A DNA stretch of 64,000 bases, from NCBI RefSeq assembly GCF_001552595.1, contig NZ_BCRM01000001.1, positions 248,001 to 312,000 on the forward strand. The letters run 5' to 3'. Below the pieces are notes generated by a model that saw nothing but the letters and a program-made list of their open reading frames with translations, had not been told where the DNA came from and did not search any database. Source of the DNA: Rhodococcus erythropolis NBRC 15567. GTDB lineage: Bacteria > Actinomycetota > Actinomycetes > Mycobacteriales > Mycobacteriaceae. The translations under genes and the position numbers were made by a program. Positions 9,071 through 16,908 of this stretch are shown here, in pieces (position 1 is the first letter of the stretch; each line of letters begins with the position of its first letter).

Positions 9071-9501
9071 CAGTCCTCGGAACTGCCCAGTCGGTGCAGC
9101 AAGGCCGTCAGCGTGGTGATGTCGTCAGTTTCCCATTTTGCGAGTCGGGCGCGCCAACGATCGATCTGATGATTGCGGATCGTCGTGAGCTTCGTCCGAG
9201 CCTCAGGGGTCAGGGTCACCAGCTTCGCGCGAGCGTCGTCGGGGTCGGGGATCCGTTCCACCAGGCCGAGCCGAGCTGCGGCATCAATTTGCCTGGTCAG
9301 GGTGGACTTCTCGATATCGAGCGTGGAGATCAGGTCGGACATCCGCACGGCATCGGAACGGTTCAGGATGACAAGAACCGGGTAGAGCGCCGGATCGAGT
9401 TTGGGATGAATTGCACGCGCATAGGTGCGCGCCTGGGCGCGTCCTCGTTGCCACATGTCGGCAAGTTCCATCTCCAGGCCCGTGATCGGATCTGAAACCA
9501 C
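9070..9501 (-). CDS. MarR-family transcriptional regulator
   Basis: 143 residues from GTG 9501 (AGGGG seven bases upstream). The winged helix is clear: MSDLISTLDIEKSTLTRQID, then ERIPDPDDARAKLVTLTPEA. It resembles but is not a recent copy of the MarR protein encoded just downstream. Its stop lies 72 bp before that start, and the operator repeats sit in the gap. Two consecutive MarR genes ahead of one pump is unusual and may mean two signals are read. Confidence 0.85.
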   Translation of the reverse strand: MVSDPITGLEMELADMWQRGRAQARTYARAIHPKLDPALYPVLVILNRSDAVRMSDLISTLDIEKSTLTRQIDAAARLGLVERIPDPDDARAKLVTLTPEARTKLTTIRNHQIDRWRARLAKWETDDITTLTALLHRLGSSED

Positions 9502-9581
9502 TGTCGTTCCCCTTTGGTGCGATTCGTTCGGTGTTCATCAAACCAGAAGGGGGGCCGGAGTGATTTGGGTGAAGTCACGCT

Positions 9582-9632
9582 GAGCGAAAGGTACGTTCGG
9601 CGTACTGAAGGCGCTGAACGTACCTTTCGCTC
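9582..9632. terminator. Long perfect hairpin after the DsbA-like gene
   Basis: Perfect 17-bp arms GAGCGAAAGGTACGTTC (9582-9598) and its complement (9616-9632) around a 17-nt loop. It lies 15 bp past the stop of the minus-strand DsbA-like gene and before the MarR gene, so it probably ends the former's transcript. Confidence 0.7.
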
Positions 9633-9646
9633 GGAAAGTGGGTGGG

Positions 9647-10315
9647 TCAAGCCACCGCATACGCCCGCACGCACGTCTTCAGGTCGCGGGTGAGATCGGC
9701 TGCTGTACTGGTCGGAGAACCGAATTTCACGACGGACCCGTCGCTCCCGTGGAACAACAGCGTCGGAAACGAAGTGGCGCCGAGCCTGCGTGCCCGGACG
9801 AAATCGGCGCGGGCGGCGTCCTTCGAATCTGTGGTGAACAGGGAAGACACTGCGGCAGATGGGTCGAGCCCGAGCGATTTCGCTATGGCTCGGTAGGTCT
9901 CGGGATCGGAGAGGCTGCGACCGTCTCGGTAGAACGCGGTCTGCATGGCCCCCGCGATGTCGAGTGCGCGAGTCGGATCTTGTGTGCGAAGCGCGGCGAG
10001 TCCGATCGCAGCATCCGTCGAATCCATGACGAACCGCCCGTCAGACACCAGTTGTGAATATCCGTCACCGAAAGCGGCGCCGGTCTGGGCTGCGATGGTG
10101 GCGTTGGCCGATTTCAGGTACGGAGCCGAAGACATGGGTGCGACGCGTTCACCGGTGAACAGTCCGCCGCTGACCACGGACAAGTTGATGGAATCGGCAT
10201 TTTGACGGACGAACTCCGTCAAAGCAGGGCCGAAGCCGAAACACCACCCGCAATAGGCGTCGAAGACGTAGGTGAGTTGCGTCGTGCCTGCTGTTTTCGA
10301 GCCTGTCGATTGCAC
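9647..10315 (-). CDS. DsbA/FrnE-family thiol oxidoreductase, cytoplasmic
   Basis: 222 residues with a thioredoxin-fold active site Cys22-Gly-Trp-Cys25 (DAYCGWCFGFGP), a helical insertion and a cis-Pro segment (GATSFPTLLFHG). CGWC plus the absence of a signal peptide matches the FrnE-like branch of the DsbA family, thought to act on disulfides or as stress-linked oxidoreductases in the cytoplasm. It is divergent from the AraC gene. Confidence 0.82.
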   Translation of the reverse strand: MQSTGSKTAGTTQLTYVFDAYCGWCFGFGPALTEFVRQNADSINLSVVSGGLFTGERVAPMSSAPYLKSANATIAAQTGAAFGDGYSQLVSDGRFVMDSTDAAIGLAALRTQDPTRALDIAGAMQTAFYRDGRSLSDPETYRAIAKSLGLDPSAAVSSLFTTDSKDAARADFVRARRLGATSFPTLLFHGSDGSVVKFGSPTSTAADLTRDLKTCVRAYAVA

Positions 10316-10385
10316 TGTTGATTCCTATCCGAGCGCGAACTGATTGATACTCTGACGGTATGTCGCATTCGGGTATTCGGTCACG

Positions 10386-11282
10386 GTGAAGATGAGTCCC
10401 GAACTAGTGAAAAACAGACAAGTACCCGTCCGGGACGTCGGGTACGCGTCTTCGGTGGCTGACGCGACCGAGATCGAAGTACTCAGCCTGGACACCATTC
10501 GCATCAACGGGGGTAGTGCAGAGTTCGTCGGCCCCCAACGCCCGCAGTTTCACTTACTCGCGCTGGTGACCGAGGGTTCGGCGCTACACACCATCGACTT
10601 CGTCAACTACGCGGTGAGCCCGGGAACCGTGTTCTGGGTCAGACCGGGGCAGGTGCAACAGTGGGGGCGAATCCAGGATTTCGAGGCGATGGTTGTTCTG
10701 TTCACACCCTCGTCGCTCGATGCCGTCAGCCAGCAGTTGTTGGACGGGAACGCTCACAGTCGGCGGGCAGCGTGGCAGTTGTCCGGCGAGAACCTCGAGA
10801 CCATCAGCACGGGTATGAAACACCTGAACTTGAACTACGGTTGTCCGGATACTTCTGCGCCGGTCGTTCGCGCGGCCATTCTGCGGCACACGTTGACAGC
10901 AATTCTGTTGAAACTGACCCACCTCGGTGGACAGGAACAGAGTTCCGTGCTGGCGCACAATGACGTGTTCGAAAGGTTTCATGCCGTTGTCGAACGTGAC
11001 TTCGCCACGGTCCGTTCGGTTTCGGAGTACGCCAACAAGATCGGGTACTCCGAGAAGACTGTATTGCGAGCTACCCGAGCTGCTGCCGGAATGACGGCAA
11101 AGCAGTACATCGATCAGCGTGTGGTGCTCGAAGCGAAACGTCTGCTGTCTTTCGGCACGGACACGGTCACCCAGGTGGCGTCGAAGCTGGGGTTCGACGA
11201 TTCTGCGAACTTCACAAAATTCTTCGCCACCCGGGTGGGTGTTTCTCCGCTGACCTTCCGTCAGGACGTCAGAGCGCGCTGA
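10386..11282 (+). CDS. AraC-family transcriptional regulator
   Basis: 298 residues: an N-terminal cupin-like sensor half and a C-terminal double helix-turn-helix (SVSEYANKIGYSEKTVLRAT and VTQVASKLGFDDSANFTKFF). The start is uncertain: GTG 10386 and ATG 10392 lack a good RBS, and a GTG at 10456 is possible. A 7-bp inverted repeat (GTACCCG at 10422, CGGGTAC at 10439) in the first codons would then be upstream and could be autoregulatory. The 3' end overlaps that of the convergent lipoprotein gene by 14 bp. Confidence 0.82.
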   Translation: MKMSPELVKNRQVPVRDVGYASSVADATEIEVLSLDTIRINGGSAEFVGPQRPQFHLLALVTEGSALHTIDFVNYAVSPGTVFWVRPGQVQQWGRIQDFEAMVVLFTPSSLDAVSQQLLDGNAHSRRAAWQLSGENLETISTGMKHLNLNYGCPDTSAPVVRAAILRHTLTAILLKLTHLGGQEQSSVLAHNDVFERFHAVVERDFATVRSVSEYANKIGYSEKTVLRATRAAAGMTAKQYIDQRVVLEAKRLLSFGTDTVTQVASKLGFDDSANFTKFFATRVGVSPLTFRQDVRAR

Positions 11283-12264
11283 ACGCCGCCCATCGCGCGT
11301 CGGCGCTGTCGAGGGTTCCGATGCTGTTCTGCCCCTTGCCATGTGCGATGCCGTCCAGATCCTGGATGATCCAGTAGATGGCAAAAGGATGGCTGCCGAA
11401 CCAGAGATCGCCGCTGACGTCCAATGCGTGCGCCGGGTCGGGTGTCAGGTTGTCGAACAGTGGAGTGTTTCGCACGATGGATGCGTCGTACTGCTGCCCG
11501 GAAAGTACGGCGACGGTCTGCGCCGCATGCTCGGGTAGGAGTTCAGGTGAGACGGGCGAAATCGTGCCGGTGTCTTGATTGTTGGTCGCGTTGACTTCCG
11601 ATACCGGCCTGGTGAATCCGGCCTCGGTGACCAGTGTGGAGATGGGAGTGGTCGGTGGCACGGTGAACAGGTTTCCGCTGTAGCCGAGAAGGATCGCAAG
11701 GCTCTGGCCGGCAGCCGCGGACTTGACGTCTTCGAGGCCGGATTCCAGCTTTCCGATCATGGCGGTTGCTTCGCTGCCTCGATCGAGCTGTGCCCCAGCT
11801 TGTTCGAGCACATCACGCCACGGCGCCGAGTACGGGAGGACCAAGGTTGGCGCCACGGAATTGATCTGCGCGAACAGGCTCGGTAGTGGACCGGCATTGC
11901 TCATCAGGATCTCATCGGGTTCGACGGACGCGATCTCTTCGACGGCGGGGTTGGCGAAGAAAGTCGGCTTGTCGAGAACTTCGACGCCCTGCTCGCGCAG
12001 AATCGACTTGGCGACGTCCGATCGCAGGGTGCTGTAGACGACGGTGGGCTTCACGCCGAGTGCGAGTGCACTCAGCCCCGCGTACTCGTCGAGCGCGAGA
12101 ATGCGCTGCGGTGAGGCCGGAACTTCGACGGTGCCGAGTTCGTGTGTGACGGAGCGAGTTGCAGAAGCGGTTTCGGACTCGGCGGAGCTGCTGCACGCGC
12201 TTGCACCGGCAACGGTGAGGAGAAGCGCCGAGACGATGCCGAATGCGGTTCGGGTGGTGAACAT
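11269..12264 (-). CDS. Siderophore-type ABC substrate-binding lipoprotein (FecB/FhuD-like)
   Basis: 331 residues with a lipoprotein signal peptide (lipobox GASAC, Cys24). The body has the class III binding-protein pattern of iron-chelate receptors: PQRILALDEYAGLSALALG, the EEIASVEPDEILMS loop, and a long linking helix. No permease or ATPase for it lies in the window, so it must use a transporter encoded elsewhere. It is 6 bp downstream of the MFS gene on the same strand, which makes a two-gene operon almost certain and suggests a role in siderophore traffic. Confidence 0.82.
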   Translation of the reverse strand: MFTTRTAFGIVSALLLTVAGASACSSSAESETASATRSVTHELGTVEVPASPQRILALDEYAGLSALALGVKPTVVYSTLRSDVAKSILREQGVEVLDKPTFFANPAVEEIASVEPDEILMSNAGPLPSLFAQINSVAPTLVLPYSAPWRDVLEQAGAQLDRGSEATAMIGKLESGLEDVKSAAAGQSLAILLGYSGNLFTVPPTTPISTLVTEAGFTRPVSEVNATNNQDTGTISPVSPELLPEHAAQTVAVLSGQQYDASIVRNTPLFDNLTPDPAHALDVSGDLWFGSHPFAIYWIIQDLDGIAHGKGQNSIGTLDSADARWAAFSAL

Positions 12265-12270
12265 CTGAGG

Positions 12271-13665
12271 TCAACGATCCATTCGTGGGAAGAAGAAGGA
12301 CAGGAGGGTGCCGGCCAGCAGTAGGCCGGAGCAGACGAAGAGGGCTTGGGAGTATCCGGAAACCAGTGCTTCGGTCGGTGCGCAGTCCGAACGCGCCGTC
12401 GAGGAAGCGGCGACGCTCACGAGAACGGCTAGTCCGAGTGAACCGCCGATCTGACGCGATGTGCTCAGTAGCCCTGATGCCATGCCGACTTCTTCGGGGG
12501 GAGCGTCGGCGGTGGCGACGTTACTGAGCGGCATGAACGACAGACCGATGCCGATGCTTGCCAGAAGCGAAGGCACCAGGATGACGGCCCAGAAGGGACT
12601 GTCGAGGTTCATGGTCGAAAACATGAAAGTCCCGATTGCGGCGACTGCTGTTCCGACTACGAGCAGCGGTCGAACTCCGTAGCGCGGAAGGAGTTTGGTG
12701 GATGCGAGGATGCCGATCACCAGGCCGAAGCAGAAAGGCAGGAAAGCCAGACCGGTGGTGGTCGGTGAATAGCCCAACCCGCGTTGCAGGAAGAGTGAGA
12801 CGAAGAAGAACGCGCTGAATTGGGCCGCACACACCAGGCACATGATGGCGTTGGCCAGTCCGATTCGGGGTCGAAGCAGGGTGGACAGTCGTACCAGTGG
12901 TGTGGCGCAGCGGCTTTCGACTACGACAAAGGCAGTCAGCAGGGCGACCGTGAGTGCGAATCCACCCAGCACGTAACCCGAAGTCCAGGAATGTGATTCA
13001 GTGGCGATCACTGTGCCGACAAGGGCGGTGATTCCGGCCGTCGCCAAGATGGCTCCGGGGAGATCGAGGGAGCCACCTCTAGCGGCTTGGCCGGCCGGCA
13101 GGCCACGGGCACCTGCGACCGCGGCGATCAGGGCCACCGGTGCGCCGGCGAACATCACCCATCGCCAACTGAGCCCTTCGGTCAAAATGCCGCTCAGGAC
13201 GACACCGAGTGCGCCGCCCAGTGCTGACGACATTGCGCCGATGCCGAATGCCTTGGCTCTGGCGCGTCCGGTGGGAAAGGCCTGACTGAGGGCGGCGAGC
13301 CCGGCTGGCGCGATCAGTGCAGCGCCGACGCCTTGAAGCGCCCGAGCTCCGACAAGCATTTCGGCGGACACGGAGAAGGTGCCGACGATGCTGACGAGGG
13401 CGAACAGCAGAAGCCCGGAAACCAGAACTCGACGAGTGCCCATCACGTCGCACAGACGACCGCCGAGAAGCAGCAGTCCACCGAAGGCGAGGGCGTACGC
13501 GTTGACGACCCAGGACAACCCGGCGTCGGAAAAGTTCAGCGATTCCTGGATGTCTGGCAGCGCGACGTTGATGACCGACATGTCGAAGGCCACCAGGAAC
13601 TGCGCTGCCGCGGCGGCTGTGAGGACCAGAGCCGGTGCAGCTACCGCTCGAGTTGTTGTTGTCAT
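12271..13665 (-). CDS. MFS transporter, DHA2-like, linked to siderophore lipoprotein
   Basis: 464 residues. Helix 1 (QFLVAFDMSVINVALPDI), WVVNAYALAFGGLLLLGGRL with motif A GGRLCDVMGTRRV, and the GVGAALIAPAGLAAL segment identify a drug:H+ antiporter of the DHA2 type. Because its neighbour is an iron-chelate receptor, export of a siderophore or recycling after uptake is a plausible role; drug efflux is the alternative. It is divergent from a TetR gene, 119 bp away, which probably controls the operon. Confidence 0.85.
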   Translation of the reverse strand: MTTTTRAVAAPALVLTAAAAAQFLVAFDMSVINVALPDIQESLNFSDAGLSWVVNAYALAFGGLLLLGGRLCDVMGTRRVLVSGLLLFALVSIVGTFSVSAEMLVGARALQGVGAALIAPAGLAALSQAFPTGRARAKAFGIGAMSSALGGALGVVLSGILTEGLSWRWVMFAGAPVALIAAVAGARGLPAGQAARGGSLDLPGAILATAGITALVGTVIATESHSWTSGYVLGGFALTVALLTAFVVVESRCATPLVRLSTLLRPRIGLANAIMCLVCAAQFSAFFFVSLFLQRGLGYSPTTTGLAFLPFCFGLVIGILASTKLLPRYGVRPLLVVGTAVAAIGTFMFSTMNLDSPFWAVILVPSLLASIGIGLSFMPLSNVATADAPPEEVGMASGLLSTSRQIGGSLGLAVLVSVAASSTARSDCAPTEALVSGYSQALFVCSGLLLAGTLLSFFFPRMDR

Positions 13666-13670
13666 TGCAG

Positions 13671-13717
13671 GTACCTAATTTGTATACGCGTTCTCATAAG
13701 TAGTTAGGTTTACCTTG
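13671..13717. promoter_or_regulatory. Possible iron-box-like half sites in the divergent promoter
   Basis: Two short symmetric elements, AGGTACCT (13670-13677) and AGGTTTACCT (13707-13716), the second within TTAGGTTTACCTTG. They share the TTAGGT half-site of DtxR/IdeR boxes but lack the usual spacing, so this is a weak call. One could instead bind the divergent TetR regulator. Confidence 0.3.
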
Positions 13718-13784
13718 CTGACGACTGAGATGCAAGGGGTTCCCCGGGCGAGAGCGTCGTAGCAGGGGCGCGCACAATCGACGG

Positions 13785-14447
13785 ATGGCCGAAAAGATGG
13801 AACCGAGATCACCGCGGCTCGGACGTCCCCCGACGATCACGTCGGAGCAGATAGTCGACGAGGCGAAACGGCAACTCCAGTCCGGCGGCGCCGACGCGTT
13901 GAGCATGCGCGCGTTGGCGAAATCGCTCGGCACCACGCCGATGGCGCTGTACCGGCACGTGGGCGACAAGGAACAGCTGATCAGCGCGGTTCTCGATGTG
14001 TACTCGCAAGATCTCGGCGCGCTGATCCTGCCGCAGGATCAGGTCGAACGGCTTCGCACGATCTTCACCGCGATCTTCGAAACGCTGGCATCGGAGCGCT
14101 GGATCATCGAGTTGCTTCAGCGAGGTGGGCGCGGCGGGGGCGGCGCTGTGGTCTTGGTCGATCGGGCAATGGCCGCTTGTGTCGAACTCGGGATGTCGCC
14201 GCGCCGCGCACTGTTGGTCTATCGAGCGCTGTGGAACTACACACTCGGTGCACTGCTCAACATCTACGACACCACCACACGACCGGAAGGCAGTGTGTCA
14301 CCTCTCGCGGTCAAGATCCGAGAAATCGGTCCCGAGAAACTGCCGGTACTCAGTGAGGTGCTCGAGGACTGGCCGGGAGGGACGACGACTGAGAGTTACC
14401 TGGAAGGTCTCGAGGTCTTGATCAGCGGATACACAAATTCCGACTGA
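13785..14447 (+). CDS. TetR-family transcriptional regulator
   Basis: 220 residues. The N-terminal HTH is clear (ADALSMRALAKSLGTTPMAL followed by YRHVGDKEQLISAVLD), and the C-terminal half has the pattern of the TetR class C-terminal domain. It is divergent from the MFS/lipoprotein operon and is probably its repressor. Confidence 0.88.
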   Translation: MAEKMEPRSPRLGRPPTITSEQIVDEAKRQLQSGGADALSMRALAKSLGTTPMALYRHVGDKEQLISAVLDVYSQDLGALILPQDQVERLRTIFTAIFETLASERWIIELLQRGGRGGGGAVVLVDRAMAACVELGMSPRRALLVYRALWNYTLGALLNIYDTTTRPEGSVSPLAVKIREIGPEKLPVLSEVLEDWPGGTTTESYLEGLEVLISGYTNSD

Positions 14448-14453
14448 GAGTGT

Positions 14454-15674
14454 TTACAGCAGCCCGTGCCTCGGTGGGATTGTCCCCGACAGCGTCCAGC
14501 GGCCGATGTGTTGGACCTTCCACCTCGTCGGATCGTGCAGGGTGTGTGTGCGTGCGTCACGCCAGAATCGCGAGAGGTTCGCTGATTCGCCCGCGCTTCT
14601 GGTGCCACCGATCTCGAACAGCGTGCTCGTGGCCGCCAATGACGCTCTGGCACCGACCACTTTGGCAGTTGCAGCGTCGATGGATGCTCGGGCCGTGGAG
14701 TCCTCGGTGGGATTACGACGCGCCACGTCGATCGATCGCGCCGCTTCCGCCAAGAGGGATCTGGCAGCGCGAACCTCGATTGCCGCTTCGCCGGCGAGTT
14801 GAACGAGCAGTGGATCCTCCACCGCTGTATCGACTTTCGCCTCGAAGAAGGGCCGCGCCTTTGCCGCGAGTTTCACGGATTCGCGCAATGCGGCCGACGC
14901 GATGCCGGTGTCGATCGCCGCGTGCAGAATCTGGGCCTGTGCTCCGTAGGTGGTCGGGTGAGTGAACAACGATGTGAAGGGTACGACGTTGAACCGCGGC
15001 ACCGACACGGATTCGAGTGTCACGGTTCCGCTCGCAGTTGTCTTCTGCCCCATGCCGTCCCAGTCGTCGACGATGGACAGTCCGGGAGTATTCCGGGGTA
15101 GGTAGACCGCGGATTTCACCTGTGCGCCGGTCTCGGTGAACTGATCCGCATTGGCGGCACGCACCACGATCCAATCTGCGAAAAGCGCTCCTGTGCAATA
15201 GAATTTTCGACCTTCGAGCACAAAGTCTTCCCCGTCGGGTGTGAGAGTCGTGCCGTCGATGTCGATGGTCTTGTTGCCGCGCTCGCTCTGGGCGTTGGCG
15301 AACTGCTTACCCGACAACGCCTCGGCGTAGAAGAACTGCTTCTGCTCGTTAGACCCCTGGTACCGGAGCGCTTCCAGGAAAGTGAAGTGGCTGTGCGGAA
15401 TCTGCGCGATGCTGGGATCGCCCTCGGCGAGTAGGCGGAAGACCTCGGCCAACGTCTCGGTGCTCGCGTCGATGCCACCGAACCCCTTCGGCACCGAGAG
15501 CCCCAGCAGACCGGACTGCGCCAGGGTGCGAACCTCGTCGTGGGGAAGGAGGCGCTGCGCATCGCGGACGCCGGCACCTGCCGCGAACTCGTCGGACAGC
15601 TGTGACGCTACCGAGAGCGCCTCGTCTTCACTGGTGATGCGGTGCGCGATCTCCTGAATGTCCACAGCAGTCAT
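14454..15674 (-). CDS. SfnB/DszC-like flavin-dependent acyl-CoA dehydrogenase-fold enzyme
   Basis: 406 residues with an acyl-CoA dehydrogenase fold: PKGFGGIDASTETLAEVFRL, DPSIAQIPHSHFTFLEALR, and the C-terminal FEIGGTRSAGE...SRFWRDARTHTLHDP region. That ending, without the catalytic Glu region of true dehydrogenases, belongs to the SfnB/DszC group, which uses reduced flavin to oxygenate sulfur or related compounds. It is divergent from sfnG with about 97 bp between starts, which supports a role in sulfur acquisition from organic sulfur. Confidence 0.8.
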   Translation of the reverse strand: MTAVDIQEIAHRITSEDEALSVASQLSDEFAAGAGVRDAQRLLPHDEVRTLAQSGLLGLSVPKGFGGIDASTETLAEVFRLLAEGDPSIAQIPHSHFTFLEALRYQGSNEQKQFFYAEALSGKQFANAQSERGNKTIDIDGTTLTPDGEDFVLEGRKFYCTGALFADWIVVRAANADQFTETGAQVKSAVYLPRNTPGLSIVDDWDGMGQKTTASGTVTLESVSVPRFNVVPFTSLFTHPTTYGAQAQILHAAIDTGIASAALRESVKLAAKARPFFEAKVDTAVEDPLLVQLAGEAAIEVRAARSLLAEAARSIDVARRNPTEDSTARASIDAATAKVVGARASLAATSTLFEIGGTRSAGESANLSRFWRDARTHTLHDPTRWKVQHIGRWTLSGTIPPRHGLL

Positions 15675-15771
15675 GCTGCCACCGTTTCACAGTCGCAGCA
15701 CCCACCCAACACTTACAACCTGTGTGATCGCTACCCTGGAAACCCCCGGGAACTGCATGTTTGCTGGATTC

Positions 15772-16896
15772 ATGTCTACTGAACGTATCGCCGACGAGAT
15801 CAAGTTCGCCTACTGGGTGCCCAATGTCAGTGGTGGTCTGGTCACCTCCGACATCGAGCAGCGGACCAGCTGGGACTACGAGTACAACAAGAAGTTGGCG
15901 CAGACCGCCGAGAACAACGGCTTCGAGTACGCCCTGAGTCAGGTTCGTTACGAGGCGAGCTACGGTGCCGAGTTCCAACACGAATCCACGAGCTTCAGCC
16001 TTGCGCTTCTCTTGGCCACCGAGAAGCTCAAGGTCATCGCCGCCGTGCATCCCGGACTCTGGCAGCCGGCAGTGTTGGCAAAATTGGGCGCTACCGCTGA
16101 CCACCTGTCGAACGGTCGATTTGCCGTCAACGTCGTCAGTGGTTGGTTCAAGGACGAGTTCACTCATCTGGGCGAGCCGTGGCTCGAGCACGACGAGCGC
16201 TATCGGCGTAGCGCCGAGTTCCTTCAGGTTCTTCGGAAGATCTGGACCGAGGACGACGTCGATTTCCGTGGCGACTTCTACCGCATTCACGACTTCACGT
16301 TAAAGCCTAAGCCTCTGAACACTCCGGAGCGACCCAATCCCGAACTGTTCCAAGGTGGTAACTCGGCGGCAGCCCGTGAGAACGCCGGTCGCTATTCGGA
16401 TTGGTACTTCAGTAACGGCAAGGACTACGACGGCGTCACCGAACAGTTGGTCGACGTCCGCCGTGTTGCTCGCGAGAACGATCGGGAGGTCAAGTTCGGA
16501 CTCAACGGGTTCATCATCGCCCGCGACACCGAGGCCGAAGCAAAAGACACGCTGCGCGAGATCATCGCCAAGGCGAACCGTCCCGCAGTCGAGGGTTTCA
16601 AGAATGCAGTCCAACAAGCCGGCGCGTCGACCTCGTCCAAGGACGGGATGTGGGCAGATTCGACGTTCGAGGACTTGGTTCAGTACAACGACGGCTTCCG
16701 CTCACAACTGATCGGCACGCCGGAACAGATCGCCCATCGGATCGTCGAATATCGCCGTCGCGGTGTTGATCTGATTCTCGGCGGATTCCTGCACTTCCAG
16801 GAAGAGATCGAGTACTTCGGGGCCAAGGTGCTCCCGCTGGTTCGTGAACTCGAAGCAGCCGACAGTGACGAGCAGGTGCTCGTCACCGCCGGCTGA
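15772..16896 (+). CDS. sfnG: Dimethylsulfone monooxygenase SfnG
   Basis: 374 residues of the bacterial luciferase-like, FMNH2-dependent family. The segments FAYWVPNVSGGLVTSDIEQR, GFEYALSQVRYEASYGAE, VNVVSGWFKDEF and GEPWLEHDERYRRSAEF follow the SfnG family closely and differ from alkanesulfonate SsuD. The enzyme converts dimethylsulfone to methanesulfinate and formaldehyde when sulfate is scarce. Start uncertain: ATG 15772 gives the usual N-terminus; ATG 15757 has a better spaced GGGAA. No FMN reductase is encoded nearby, so reduced flavin must come from elsewhere. Confidence 0.88.
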   Translation: MSTERIADEIKFAYWVPNVSGGLVTSDIEQRTSWDYEYNKKLAQTAENNGFEYALSQVRYEASYGAEFQHESTSFSLALLLATEKLKVIAAVHPGLWQPAVLAKLGATADHLSNGRFAVNVVSGWFKDEFTHLGEPWLEHDERYRRSAEFLQVLRKIWTEDDVDFRGDFYRIHDFTLKPKPLNTPERPNPELFQGGNSAAARENAGRYSDWYFSNGKDYDGVTEQLVDVRRVARENDREVKFGLNGFIIARDTEAEAKDTLREIIAKANRPAVEGFKNAVQQAGASTSSKDGMWADSTFEDLVQYNDGFRSQLIGTPEQIAHRIVEYRRRGVDLILGGFLHFQEEIEYFGAKVLPLVRELEAADSDEQVLVTAG

Positions 16897-16908
16897 TCGC
16901 CTGGCCTC

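Noticed and set aside
10422..10445. GTACCCG/CGGGTAC inverted repeat as an operator
   Set aside because: It lies inside the AraC coding region if the upstream starts are right. Without a decisive RBS I cannot tell whether it is regulatory, so I mention it only with that gene.
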